Below are positions 52,653 through 61,094 of a stretch of 64,000 nt of DNA, piece after piece. The position numbers and the translations under genes were made by a program. Numbering within the stretch: position 1 is the first letter of the stretch; the number at the start of each line of letters is the position of its first letter. The notes beneath the pieces were generated by a model that was given only the letters and a program-made list of their open reading frames with translations, did no database searches and was not told the origin of the DNA. Origin of the DNA: an uncultured Actinomycetes bacterium (GTDB lineage Bacteria > Actinomycetota > Actinomycetes > Nanopelagicales > Nanopelagicaceae); assembly GCA_937888825.1 (NCBI GenBank), contig CALBFE010000099.1, positions 1 to 64,000 on the forward strand, read 5' to 3'.

Positions 52653-53144
52653 TTATGAGCTTTGAATGTGTTCCGCGTTTTCGCGTGTCTTATCTTGCAT
52701 GAAATGAATTTCTTGCACAATTTGCCACTGCTTCATCTGCGGTGCAATCTGGTTGCCATCTCGATTCAAAACCCGTGCAATTCCTACTTCAGCATCGATA
52801 TCTAACCAATACAGGGTTGCACCAGCATCACGTACTACTTTTTGCCCGGCTCCCACACCTTCTAAAATCAAGACATCAACCGGATTTATCTCCCTTTTTG
52901 AATCAAAAGAGAGTGATTGCCAGTTGAAGATCTCTATTTCAAAGGCAACATTGTTGTGATGCGACTTCACAATCGATTCTAAGGTTTTAGTTAAACCCTC
53001 ATCTAACGCCTTTTCCCAACCGTTATACAGATCATCCATATGAATGATCCCAACGGTTTTATCAACGCATAGTTCTTTATAAAATCTAGCAGCCAAGGTT
53101 GTTTTACCGGCACCGGCTCTGCCATCAATTGCTATTAAGGACAT
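52653..53144 (-). CDS. Small P-loop kinase (uridine kinase-like), partner of the PnuT-like transporter
   Basis: This 163-residue P-loop protein has Walker A GRAGAGKTT (8-16), a substrate loop with HMDDLYNGW, a Walker B-like VDVLILEGVGAG and a lid with RVLNRDGNQI. The fold resembles uridine or nicotinamide riboside kinases. Its start overlaps the upstream pnuC-family gene by 20 bases, so the two are translationally linked and share the TPP riboswitch. By analogy with transporter-kinase trapping, it may phosphorylate thiamine or a precursor; this is inference, and no known thiamine kinase family is recognised. Confidence 0.7.
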   Translation of the reverse strand: MSLIAIDGRAGAGKTTLAARFYKELCVDKTVGIIHMDDLYNGWEKALDEGLTKTLESIVKSHHNNVAFEIEIFNWQSLSFDSKREINPVDVLILEGVGAGQKVVRDAGATLYWLDIDAEVGIARVLNRDGNQIAPQMKQWQIVQEIHFMQDKTRENAEHIQSS

Positions 53145-53700
53145 ACCAGCGCTTCCAACCGATGATTGCTACGAGCGTGAAGAGGGCATACAAAGCGGCA
53201 GTGAACCAATATCCCAGATAGGCGTATTGGATTGTGCCGGCAGCATCAATGATGAGCCAGAGAACCCATGATTCAACTTTTTCATAGACCATAAGTATCT
53301 GGGCAACAAGAGAACCAACAAGTAAAAATGCATCAGACCATGTTGCAGCAGCCCCAGCACGCGCTAAGAGTGGCGAAAGGACAGAGACTGCGATCAGGGT
53401 TGCAACGCCAATGAATAGGCGATGACGATTATTTAAATAGCCAGGGGCTGCACCTGTTGGTGCCCAGTCACGCCAACCCCAGATTGCGGCAATGATAAAA
53501 ACTATTTGAAGAGCCGCGCTTGCAAAGAGATCGACCTGATAGAAGAAGATCATATAGAGAGCACTGCTGAGCGCCCACCACGGCCATGTGATGCGCTTTC
53601 CAGTTGTGCCAAGCCAGACGCCGGTGATTGAAGTGATTGCTGCGATGAATTCAAGTGCCGAGACTTCATAGCCCCAGGCTGTAAAAACGGTGAATGACAT
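53125..53700 (-). CDS. pnuT: PnuC-family transporter, probable thiamine transporter (PnuT)
   Basis: This 191-residue protein has about seven membrane helices and the PnuC-type segments EFIAAITSITGVWLG, YMIFFYQVDLF and AIWGWRDW. PnuC proteins import nicotinamide riboside, and related PnuT proteins import thiamine by facilitated diffusion. A TPP riboswitch directly upstream argues for thiamine or a precursor. The ATG at 53700 follows the riboswitch with AGGA 4 bases before it. The downstream P-loop kinase overlaps it. Confidence 0.82.
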   Translation of the reverse strand: MSFTVFTAWGYEVSALEFIAAITSITGVWLGTTGKRITWPWWALSSALYMIFFYQVDLFASAALQIVFIIAAIWGWRDWAPTGAAPGYLNNRHRLFIGVATLIAVSVLSPLLARAGAAATWSDAFLLVGSLVAQILMVYEKVESWVLWLIIDAAGTIQYAYLGYWFTAALYALFTLVAIIGWKRWYVLNSN

Positions 53701-53702
53701 AG

Positions 53703-53791
53703 TTTCCTTTCCACATCCGCATTACCGGACGGGTCAATCGGTCGGTTTTAATTTCAAACCCTCTCAGCCGTATGCGGCTCCCGTGGTTCTT
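53703..53791 (-). promoter_or_regulatory. TPP riboswitch (THI element) upstream of the PnuC-family gene
   Basis: Read on the minus strand: CCACGGGAGCC, then GGCTGAGAGGG, GACCCG, TCCGGTAATGCGGATGTGG and GGAAAGGA. These match the conserved THI-box parts (CGGGgGCC, GGCTGAGA, GACC, GGTAATGC). The AAAGGA ribosome site (53705-53710) immediately follows the last helix, so thiamine diphosphate binding probably blocks translation initiation. Confidence 0.92.
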
Positions 53792-53807
53792 AGAGTAGCG
53801 TAATCTC

Positions 53808-54134
53808 GTGCAAAAGTATGGATACCTAGCGATGATTGTTTTCACTGTCATTGGCTCATTTTGGCTAGAAGTATTTTTAAAGGTCGGGGTTCTCAAGCAG
53901 TTTAAGCGAGTGGCTCTAGCCATAGCCCCGGTAGCTTTTCTCTTTATCGCATGGGATAAATACGCAATCGCCAATGGCCACTGGTTCTTTGATAGAGATC
54001 AAATTCTGGGAATTTATGGGCCTTTTTGCATTCCACTAGAAGAGTATTTGTTCTTCATAGTTGTGCCCATTGCGGCCCTAATGACTATTGAAGCAGTTCG
54101 TACGGTTAAGAAACATTGGCAGGTCTACAAATGA
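53808..54134 (+). CDS. crtYc: Lycopene cyclase subunit (CrtYc-like)
   Basis: This 108-residue protein has three membrane helices and the motif PLEEYLFF (about 78-85), the conserved PxE(E/D) motif of CarR/CrtY-type lycopene cyclase domains. It is one half of the heterodimeric actinobacterial enzyme that forms rings on lycopene. The GTG start at 53808 lies 107 bases from the divergent pnuT, in the gap shared with the TPP riboswitch. The stop overlaps crtYd (ATGA). Confidence 0.88.
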   Translation: MQKYGYLAMIVFTVIGSFWLEVFLKVGVLKQFKRVALAIAPVAFLFIAWDKYAIANGHWFFDRDQILGIYGPFCIPLEEYLFFIVVPIAALMTIEAVRTVKKHWQVYK

Positions 54135-54433
54135 CCTATACACAAATCGCAATCTTTGCAGCTCTCTTTGCTATCTCTTTTGATCTCTATCTCTTTAATA
54201 CGCAATTACTCAAGCGCAAAGTCTTTTGGACCTCTTATGCAATCATTGTTGGTTTTCAATTACTGACCAATTGGTGGCTGACTTCAAGAGATATTGTGAT
54301 GTATAGCCCAGATGCCATTATTGGTCTGCGCATCGCATCGGCTCCAATAGAAGATTTGCTCTTTGGTTTTGCGCTAGTGCTTGGAGTATTAACTAATTGG
54401 ATACGGCTAGGCGCTTCAGATAAGCGGAAATAA
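54131..54433 (+). CDS. crtYd: Lycopene cyclase subunit (CrtYd-like)
   Basis: This 100-residue protein has three membrane helices and the paired motif PIEDLLFGF (about 77-85). It starts in the crtYc stop (ATGA at 54131) and ends overlapping crtB by 41 bases on the opposite strand. With CrtYc it should form beta-, epsilon- or gamma-type rings; which type is not readable here. The start at 54131 is preferred over an upstream in-frame GTG at about 54116. Confidence 0.88.
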   Translation: MTYTQIAIFAALFAISFDLYLFNTQLLKRKVFWTSYAIIVGFQLLTNWWLTSRDIVMYSPDAIIGLRIASAPIEDLLFGFALVLGVLTNWIRLGASDKRK

Positions 54434-55265
54434 AGACACGTACTCTGCGCACGGTGGAAGTCTTGGCGCGCTTGTTGAATATGTCGTAACCAATCTTTTC
54501 TACTTCATCAACTATGCCGCAGTAGAGCTCACTTGCCGCTTCAATACAGGGACGACTAGAGGCAGCAAGCATTTGAATTCCTGGTGTTGCTTCAGCTTGG
54601 AGTTGGCGCACGCGGGTAATCTGAAACTTAAGTGCGCTAATAATCTGGGGAGTAAGAACTCGCTCTTCAAGCATCTCACGCGTGACACCATGCTCAGCTA
54701 ACTCAGCAATGGGTAGATAAATACGGCCACGATCTAAATCTTCTCCCACATCTCGGATGAAGTTAGCTAACTGAAAAGCGATGCCTAGCTTTTTGGCACA
54801 TTCATATGCACCCTCTTCAAGCACCCCCAACACCGGCACCATCTCAAGGCCGATGACTGCAGCGGAACCATAAACGTACTCCACAAGATCTTCATAGGTT
54901 TGATATTCCTGCACAGTTAAATCCATAGTCATTGAATGCAAGAACGCTTCAAAGTACTCATAGGGGATTGCAAATGTATTGACCGTATCAATGAGTGCAC
55001 GGCCGATTGCATCATCACTTTTACCAGTTTTTAGATCCTGAAGAATCTTCTTACCCCACACACCTAACGCATCAGCCTTCTCTTGAACTGTTAGCGTTGA
55101 TTCAAGATCATCAACGATTTCATCGGCGTAGCGGGCAAAACCATAAAGTGCATGAACATACTTACGTTTAGCTTTAGGCAAAAGCAGTGTTGCTAAGTAA
55201 TACGTTTTGCCGTGCAGAGAATTTAATCTTTTGCATTCGGCATAGGATGCCTCCAGCCCATTCAT
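54393..55265 (-). CDS. crtB: Phytoene synthase
   Basis: This 290-residue enzyme condenses two geranylgeranyl diphosphates to phytoene. The Asp-rich motifs are visible: FARYADEIVDD (about 44-54) and NFIRDVGEDLDRGRIYLP (about 166-183). The last gene of the crtE-crtI-crtB block on the minus strand, it starts on the base before the crtI stop-codon boundary. Its 3' end overlaps the convergent crtYd. Confidence 0.95.
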   Translation of the reverse strand: MNGLEASYAECKRLNSLHGKTYYLATLLLPKAKRKYVHALYGFARYADEIVDDLESTLTVQEKADALGVWGKKILQDLKTGKSDDAIGRALIDTVNTFAIPYEYFEAFLHSMTMDLTVQEYQTYEDLVEYVYGSAAVIGLEMVPVLGVLEEGAYECAKKLGIAFQLANFIRDVGEDLDRGRIYLPIAELAEHGVTREMLEERVLTPQIISALKFQITRVRQLQAEATPGIQMLAASSRPCIEAASELYCGIVDEVEKIGYDIFNKRAKTSTVRRVRVFISAYLKRLAVSN

Positions 55266-56750
55266 TTACTTAACAGGTCCCACAATTCGCTCTGCAGCAA
55301 GGCGTCCTGAAATCAAGACCATTGGAACTCCAACGCCAGGTTGTGTTCCAGAACCTGCAAAGACAACGTTTTCAATTCCTTGTGCCATATTGCGTGGTCT
55401 GAACGGACCAGTTTGGAAAAATGTATGTGCGCTGGCAAACGGTGCACCCATCTCCATTCCTTGATTTTTCCAATCAAGGGGAGTGGTCATGACTTCAGTT
55501 TCAATGGAATCACCAAAGCCTGTGTATCCGCGCTCTTCAATGGTTTTAATCATTTGATCGCGGTATGGGCCAGCTTGTTTGTTCCAATCGATATCGCTAT
55601 CTAAGTTAGGCGTCGGGAACAAAACATAATAAGAATGCTTACCAGGAGGAGCTAAATTCGGGTCATCATGGGTTGGCACGGTAACCAAGATGCTGGGATC
55701 ACTCATTAACTGCTTCTTCTTAATAAGTTCATCAAAGACGCCATCCCATGAGTGGCCAAAGTGAATATTGTGGTGGGCAGCAAAGTCATATTTCTTATTG
55801 GAGCCGATTAGTAGAGTCACACACGAAGGTGAGTACTTCAGGCGTTTGATTGTGACTGGTGATTTACCCAGTAATTCGCGGTAGGCAACAGGAAGATCTG
55901 GATTCAAAATCACTGCATCACACTCATAGCGCTCACCAGATTCAGTGATGACTGCTTTTGCGCGTCCATTGCTGACTTCAACATTTGTGACCGTGGTGTT
56001 GTATTTAAAGACCACTTCATGCTTTTGGGCAGCTGCTGCTAGAGCACGTGGAACTGCATGCATGCCACCTTTAGGAAAGAAGACTCCATTGACAGAATCC
56101 ATATATGCGATGACTGCATAGATGGCTAGAGCCTGCTGTGGACTAACACCTGCATACATAGCCTGGAATGAATAAACCTTTTGTAGTCGAGGATCTTTCA
56201 TAAATTGATTAACTTTAGGAGAGAGTCTGCGGAAGCCGCCGAGCGCGATTAAGCGGGCAAGGTTAGGTGTGAGTAAGTTCAGGGGACTATCGATATTTCT
56301 ATCGATGAAATCATTCATCTCGTACTTATATAGCTTTGTAACAAAATCTACGTATCTGCGATAGCCAGCAGCTTCAGTGCTGCTTATGTGCTTAGCAATC
56401 TCTGCTTCCATCTCATTGGTATCTGCGTGAACATCTAGCTGTGAGCCATCGGCATAGAAAGCGCGATAGAGGGGTGTGAGGGGTGTTAACTCCAGCCAAT
56501 CTTTCATATCTTCGCCAACGCAGTTAAAAGCATCATTGATAAGTGATGGCATTGTTAGAACTGACGGTCCCGTATCAAAGGAGTAACCATCTTTTTTGAG
56601 TAAGCCATTTCGTCCGCCTGGAACACTTTCGCGCTCTAATACAGTTACTTTTCGACCAGCACCTGCAAGGCGAAGTGCAGCGCTTAATCCAGCAAGGCCT
56701 GCGCCAACGATTACGACGTGATCGGTGGGGCCTTTAACTCTGGCAACCAT
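55266..56750 (-). CDS. crtI: Phytoene desaturase (CrtI)
   Basis: This 494-residue FAD enzyme has the N-terminal dinucleotide motif VIVGAGLAGLSAALRLAGAG (about 13-32), RESVPGGRNG and a C-terminal FAD-binding segment FAGSGTQPGVGVPMVLISG. It converts phytoene to lycopene or to an intermediate. It lies directly between crtE and crtB. The ATG at 56750 follows the crtE stop by no spacer, so translation is coupled. Confidence 0.95.
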   Translation of the reverse strand: MVARVKGPTDHVVIVGAGLAGLSAALRLAGAGRKVTVLERESVPGGRNGLLKKDGYSFDTGPSVLTMPSLINDAFNCVGEDMKDWLELTPLTPLYRAFYADGSQLDVHADTNEMEAEIAKHISSTEAAGYRRYVDFVTKLYKYEMNDFIDRNIDSPLNLLTPNLARLIALGGFRRLSPKVNQFMKDPRLQKVYSFQAMYAGVSPQQALAIYAVIAYMDSVNGVFFPKGGMHAVPRALAAAAQKHEVVFKYNTTVTNVEVSNGRAKAVITESGERYECDAVILNPDLPVAYRELLGKSPVTIKRLKYSPSCVTLLIGSNKKYDFAAHHNIHFGHSWDGVFDELIKKKQLMSDPSILVTVPTHDDPNLAPPGKHSYYVLFPTPNLDSDIDWNKQAGPYRDQMIKTIEERGYTGFGDSIETEVMTTPLDWKNQGMEMGAPFASAHTFFQTGPFRPRNMAQGIENVVFAGSGTQPGVGVPMVLISGRLAAERIVGPVK

Positions 56751-57827
56751 TTACATACTCCTCTTTGTTGCAATCAGGGCAAGTTCATTAAGTAAATCAC
56801 GCCCAGCATTGTTAATGGCAGGGTTTTCAATAGCGCTGAGCGCTTTTGACGTTAAGTCATCAATCATAGTTTCAAGCTGTGCCTTTGCGCCTGTTGAAAT
56901 GATCATCTCCTGCAAAATAGCCACACCTTTTTCATCGATATCGTTTTTACCAAAGTATTTACGGCTCTCGGCCTTCATGGCATCGGTGCATTTGGCATCG
57001 GTCATAGCGATAAGGGCCGTGCGCTTTCCTTCACGCAGGTCATCACCTGCAGGTTTTCCTGTAACAGATGGATCTCCAAAGACGCCGAGTAAGTCATCAC
57101 GGAATTGGAATGCTTCACCAAGAGGTAATCCATACTCAGAGAGAGCTGCGAGCAAAGAAGGCGCTGCATCCCCGGCTAGCACAGCCCCTAGGTGGAGTGG
57201 TCGTTCAATTGTGTATTTTCCTGATTTGTAGCGAGCAATCTTGACTGATCGAGCAAGATCTGTGTTCTTTTGTGTTTGCTCATGAATATCTAAGAACTGT
57301 CCAGCCATTAATTCAACGCGCATCTCATCAAAAATTGGCATCACACGGCGAAGTGCATCAGCAGAAATTCCTGAAGTGTTTAGAAGTTGGTTTGACCACA
57401 CAAGTGCTAAATCGCCAAGTAAAACTGCAGAGGCTAAACCGTATGCAGGTGCGAAACCTTCTAGCTCATCCTGCACATGGATAGATTCAAAGTGGCGATG
57501 AATAGATGGCTTACCGCGACGTGTGTCAGAACCATCCATTAAGTCATCATGAATCAGTGCGCATGCTTGGAGCAGTTCAAGGGAGGAGATGGCTTTAGTA
57601 GTTGCTGGAGTTAGAGATCCACCAGCACTTTTGATTCCGGCATAGGCAAATAAAGGGCGCAGACGCTTACCGCTATCTAATAAAAATGATGAGAGAGCGG
57701 AGGAAACTGGTTGTAATTCAGGTGATATTGAAAGTAGGCATGCGCTCTGATCACGCATAAATTGAGTGAGTTCAATCTCTACGCCATCGCGTGCCTCTTG
57801 TAACTCTGACTTAGTCGCTGAACTCAC
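56751..57827 (-). CDS. crtE: Geranylgeranyl diphosphate synthase (polyprenyl synthetase)
   Basis: This 358-residue enzyme has the first Asp-rich motif in LIHDDLMDGSDTRRGKPSIH (about 92-111) and the second in FQFRDDLLGVFGD (about 237-249). These hold Mg and the diphosphates. It is the first gene of the minus-strand block crtE-crtI-crtB and supplies the C20 substrate for CrtB. Confidence 0.93.
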   Translation of the reverse strand: MSSATKSELQEARDGVEIELTQFMRDQSACLLSISPELQPVSSALSSFLLDSGKRLRPLFAYAGIKSAGGSLTPATTKAISSLELLQACALIHDDLMDGSDTRRGKPSIHRHFESIHVQDELEGFAPAYGLASAVLLGDLALVWSNQLLNTSGISADALRRVMPIFDEMRVELMAGQFLDIHEQTQKNTDLARSVKIARYKSGKYTIERPLHLGAVLAGDAAPSLLAALSEYGLPLGEAFQFRDDLLGVFGDPSVTGKPAGDDLREGKRTALIAMTDAKCTDAMKAESRKYFGKNDIDEKGVAILQEMIISTGAKAQLETMIDDLTSKALSAIENPAINNAGRDLLNELALIATKRSM

Positions 57828-57891
57828 AGCGCAAAGGTACTCTCACCCAGTTATCTCCGCCATTCTAGGCGCTCTCGCGAGCCTGCACTTC

Positions 57892-57897
57892 TATACT
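57892..57897 (+). promoter_or_regulatory. Candidate -10 element for the CDP-alcohol phosphatidyltransferase gene
   Basis: TATACT lies 42 bases before the chosen ATG at 57934. The predicted leader contains AAGGAAGAGAG, a strong ribosome site. No clear -35 is seen. Confidence 0.45.
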
Positions 57898-57933
57898 ATG
57901 AATACTGCACAGCCAGAAAAAGGAAGAGAGAAA

Positions 57934-58554
57934 ATGCTCAGTAAGCAAGAGTTCACTGCGACATGGAGTTCGTTGCATAACGATGCCCCTGTCACCGGTG
58001 TTGTTGCTTGGTGGCTCAATATCTCATATCGCTGCGGGCTAGTCGCAACATTGCTTCGTATTTCACCAAATGTTCTAACGATGTTAGGACTTTTCGCCGC
58101 AGCTGCCACAGCTGTAACTGCAACCTCTTGGTGGGCAGTTGGTTTTCTAGTTTTCTCACTTTTCTGTGATGGCATTGACGGAAGCGTTGCGATATTTCAA
58201 AAGCGCCAAAGTGCATGGGGTGCCACTCTTGATTCAGTAGTTGACCGCGTCAGTGAAGCGTTTTGGCTGTATGCACTTTATGTAATTGGTGTTCCAGCGT
58301 GGTTAGTGATCACACTGTGGTGTGTTGCATCGTTTCAAGAATATGCAAGGGCTAAGTTAGTCTCACTCGGTGTTGCAGACATTGGTGTTGTCACACCAGC
58401 AGAACGTCCAGTGCGTGCATCTTTCTTATTTATAGTCTTGATTATGTGGCATTTAAATCTGCCAGGGGTATTTGCGCTCTCCGTTGCTTTCTTAATACTT
58501 CAAATTAGTGGCTTCTTAATGGTTGTCCGCTTTGCGCGCTCCCAATTGCATTAG
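57934..58554 (+). CDS. CDP-alcohol phosphatidyltransferase family membrane protein, variant motif
   Basis: This 206-residue multi-helix protein has the family's active-site pattern with the Asp residues and Gly in place (DGIDGSVA, then eight residues later GATLDSVVD). The Arg that normally follows DGxxA is replaced by Ile. These enzymes transfer a phosphoalcohol from CDP-alcohols, making phosphatidylinositol, phosphatidylglycerol or similar lipids. The start at 57934 is preferred because of the AAGGAAGAGAG ribosome site; the next upstream Met is 57898. It sits within the carotenoid cluster, opposite to its neighbours, and overlaps the desaturase gene by 50 bases. Confidence 0.72.
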   Translation: MLSKQEFTATWSSLHNDAPVTGVVAWWLNISYRCGLVATLLRISPNVLTMLGLFAAAATAVTATSWWAVGFLVFSLFCDGIDGSVAIFQKRQSAWGATLDSVVDRVSEAFWLYALYVIGVPAWLVITLWCVASFQEYARAKLVSLGVADIGVVTPAERPVRASFLFIVLIMWHLNLPGVFALSVAFLILQISGFLMVVRFARSQLH

Positions 58555-60019
58555 CAACCATTTCTGCACTCAACCCCACCAAAGGCAATCCGCCACCAGG
58601 ATGAGCCGAACCACCAACACAATACAAATTCTTAATGGGGGAGCGATTCTTAGCCCGAATAAAAGCTGCGCGTGCACCATTACTTGAAGTTCCATAGATG
58701 GAGCCACCCGGTGCTCGCACAGCGTTTTCTAAATCTGCAGGAGTTCTAATCGTCATTGATTCAAGGCGAGAGCGGACGGGAATCCCACGCGCTTCAATAT
58801 GATCAATAATTGTGTTGGCATAATTTCGTGCAAACTCTGCATCATTCCAATCAAAGCCCTCGGCGCCGTGGGCAGGTGCATTAACAAGAACAAACCATCC
58901 TTCTAACAGTTCATCTTTAGACATTGTCTCATCATCAGGGGCACAGATATAGATGGTGGGCTCTGTAACGGGTTGTTTGTGAGTGAATATCGCATCAAAC
59001 TCTGCGTCATAATCTTTAGGGAAAAGAACGGTGTGGTGATTAAGGGGCATTGATCCATCTTTGCGCATGCCAAGAAGTAATGAGAATCCAGCTAAAGAAG
59101 GATCGGCCTTAGCAATATTCTTTCTTACCTTCTTTATCTTTCGTATTTTTGCCTTAATCAGGGTGTTATAGATAAGTGAGGCATCAGCATTAGCGATAAC
59201 TGCATCAGATTCAATCACCTCTCCGCTATCTAAAGTAATTCCCCTTGCCTTACCTTTTTTAACATCAATAGATGCAACAGGAGAGTTAAGGTGAAAAATA
59301 ACCCCCACCTTCTCTGCTCGCTCATGTACCAACGTTGCTAATGTTCCAAGCCCACCTTTGATATGCCACGCACCGAAAGATTCCTCAACGTATGCAATGG
59401 TGGAAAGAACTGCAGGAGCTTTGCGTGGATCAGAGCCGCTATACGTGGCATAGCGATCTAGAATGTATCGAAGATGTCCATCAGATAGTTCTTCGGTCGC
59501 AAAATCCCTCAGAGTTTTCCAAGGTGCAATAATCTTTAAATCTCTTATGAGGGAGAAGCGTTTGAGTAATGAGAGCGGTGAGCGCAGTTCATTTTCGATA
59601 AATGGCTCACGAGAAACATCCCACATCTTTTCCGCTCTACGCATCAGTTGATCCCATTGGCGTGCTACTGGTTCACCATAGACGGCACGTAGATTATTGA
59701 GCGTGTGATACCTAGAAAGATTGGCAAACTTAACGCTTGTGCCATCAGCAAAGTGGTAATCAAAAGATGGATCAACGGCCTTTATTTCACATAGCAAACC
59801 TAATTGTTTGCCAGTGCGCGCAAAGAAATCTTTGTAGACCGCAGGCAGAGTCAAAAGAGATGGGCCTGTATCAAAGGCAACTTTGCCAATCCATTCAGTG
59901 CGTAGTTTTCCGCCCACGCGATCTGATGCCTCATAGAGTGAAACCTGGTGTCCTGCTTTAGCTAATCGCGCCGCCGACATCATGCCACCCATACCTGCGC
60001 CAATAACAATGATTTTCAC
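58505..60019 (-). CDS. Second CrtI-family FAD desaturase (CrtD-like, carotenoid desaturase)
   Basis: This 504-residue protein starts VKIIVIGAGMGGMMSAARLAKAG with the FAD fold, has ASDRVGGKLRTEW, FDTGPSLLTLP, and ends with the family's NLYCVGGSAHPGGGLPLVGLS. It is clearly distinct from crtI at 55266. Together with cruF- and GT-like neighbours, 3',4'-desaturation of a carotenoid (CrtD role) is likely, though ketolase (CrtO-like) function cannot be excluded. The GTG at 60019 overlaps the upstream GT2 stop (GTGA) and is preceded by GGAAAGG; longer in-frame starts would overlap the upstream gene further. Confidence 0.82.
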   Translation of the reverse strand: MKIIVIGAGMGGMMSAARLAKAGHQVSLYEASDRVGGKLRTEWIGKVAFDTGPSLLTLPAVYKDFFARTGKQLGLLCEIKAVDPSFDYHFADGTSVKFANLSRYHTLNNLRAVYGEPVARQWDQLMRRAEKMWDVSREPFIENELRSPLSLLKRFSLIRDLKIIAPWKTLRDFATEELSDGHLRYILDRYATYSGSDPRKAPAVLSTIAYVEESFGAWHIKGGLGTLATLVHERAEKVGVIFHLNSPVASIDVKKGKARGITLDSGEVIESDAVIANADASLIYNTLIKAKIRKIKKVRKNIAKADPSLAGFSLLLGMRKDGSMPLNHHTVLFPKDYDAEFDAIFTHKQPVTEPTIYICAPDDETMSKDELLEGWFVLVNAPAHGAEGFDWNDAEFARNYANTIIDHIEARGIPVRSRLESMTIRTPADLENAVRAPGGSIYGTSSNGARAAFIRAKNRSPIKNLYCVGGSAHPGGGLPLVGLSAEMVANAIGSAQSGQPLRSH

Positions 60020-61089
60020 AAAGTGCGACCTTTCCATTGCACCTGACCGCGCATCATCCATGAGTAAATGATTAAGTAAATAAGAAGTGCTGATGAGATG
60101 GGATGCAAAAATACATCCAAACCGCTCGTACCTACTTTGATTGCACTCATCGCACGTGTAAGCGTAACTGCGCCAAAAGCAAACCAGCCAATAGATGAAC
60201 CAGCTATACCTGCAATAAGAGGAGCAATACCTGTAAGAAAAAGGAATGCGATTGCGATAGCAGAGCCAAGAACAGAACCAAAGGCTGCATGCAGAGATTT
60301 ACCGTAACCGGCTTGAATCTCCTTCCACGATGAATACATACGCGTAGATGCAATTGCTGCACCGTTTGCCACACATCCATATGAACCGCTTTTAACAAGA
60401 GATCTAGCTAGAACAACATCATCTAAAACTTTATTGCGAACTGAGTCATAACCACCAACTTGAGCAAGAGCTGCTCGTTTCACAACAAAGAACTGACCAT
60501 TTGCCACGACCATTGAAGAGATCGAACTTTTCTCAGCAATTCGCAATATGACTGTGGACATCCAAGACCATTGCAAAAGAGGCTGAATCAACTTTTCAGA
60601 CCAAGAATCTGCCAGCTGCTTTGGATAGGGGGAGAGGAAATCTAATTGCGCGTCCTTTAACAGAGTCACTGCTCTGCTTATTGCATCTGGAACCAATCTC
60701 ACATCAGCATCAACGGAGATGATGATTTCACCAGAAGATTTCTCAAAGAGTTGTTCTAACGCCCAGGTTTTGCCAATCCAGCCCGCTGGCAGCGCACCTC
60801 CACTCAGTATGTGAAAGTTAGATAGACCAGATGCGTGTTGTTGCAGGAGGGCAAGAGTGTCATCCTCAGAATTATCATCTAGAAGCAGATACTCCACTTG
60901 AATCAGACTCTTTTGATTACGAAGTGAGTTAACAAGATCAACTACGTTTGTAGCCTCATTGCGCAGGGGAACTATTACCGAGATTGATTCTTGAATGTGG
61001 GCGGATTTATTTGGCATGCGAATAGTGAGGAAGTTGATTAGAGAGATGAAGAGAATAAACCCTGCAGGAATTGTTAAGAGGTAATCCAT
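60016..61089 (-). CDS. Family 2 glycosyltransferase (CruG-like)
   Basis: This 357-residue membrane protein has an N-terminal helix, a GT2 domain with ISVIVPLRNEATNVVDLVNSL, LLLDDNSEDDT, SVDADVRLVPDA (the DxD motif), GQFFVVKR, and three or four C-terminal helices (about 260-350). Such enzymes glycosylate lipids or carotenoids. In cyanobacteria CruG follows CruF in glycosylated carotenoid synthesis, and the CruF-like gene here is immediately upstream, so a carotenoid glycosyltransferase is likely. The substrate is inferred only. Confidence 0.78.
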   Translation of the reverse strand: MDYLLTIPAGFILFISLINFLTIRMPNKSAHIQESISVIVPLRNEATNVVDLVNSLRNQKSLIQVEYLLLDDNSEDDTLALLQQHASGLSNFHILSGGALPAGWIGKTWALEQLFEKSSGEIIISVDADVRLVPDAISRAVTLLKDAQLDFLSPYPKQLADSWSEKLIQPLLQWSWMSTVILRIAEKSSISSMVVANGQFFVVKRAALAQVGGYDSVRNKVLDDVVLARSLVKSGSYGCVANGAAIASTRMYSSWKEIQAGYGKSLHAAFGSVLGSAIAIAFLFLTGIAPLIAGIAGSSIGWFAFGAVTLTRAMSAIKVGTSGLDVFLHPISSALLIYLIIYSWMMRGQVQWKGRTL

Positions 61090-61094
61090 GGAAT

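Noticed and set aside
53125-53700. Nicotinamide riboside transporter (PnuC) as the main call
   Set aside because: The TPP riboswitch directly upstream makes thiamine or a precursor the better substrate, though the family itself is shared.
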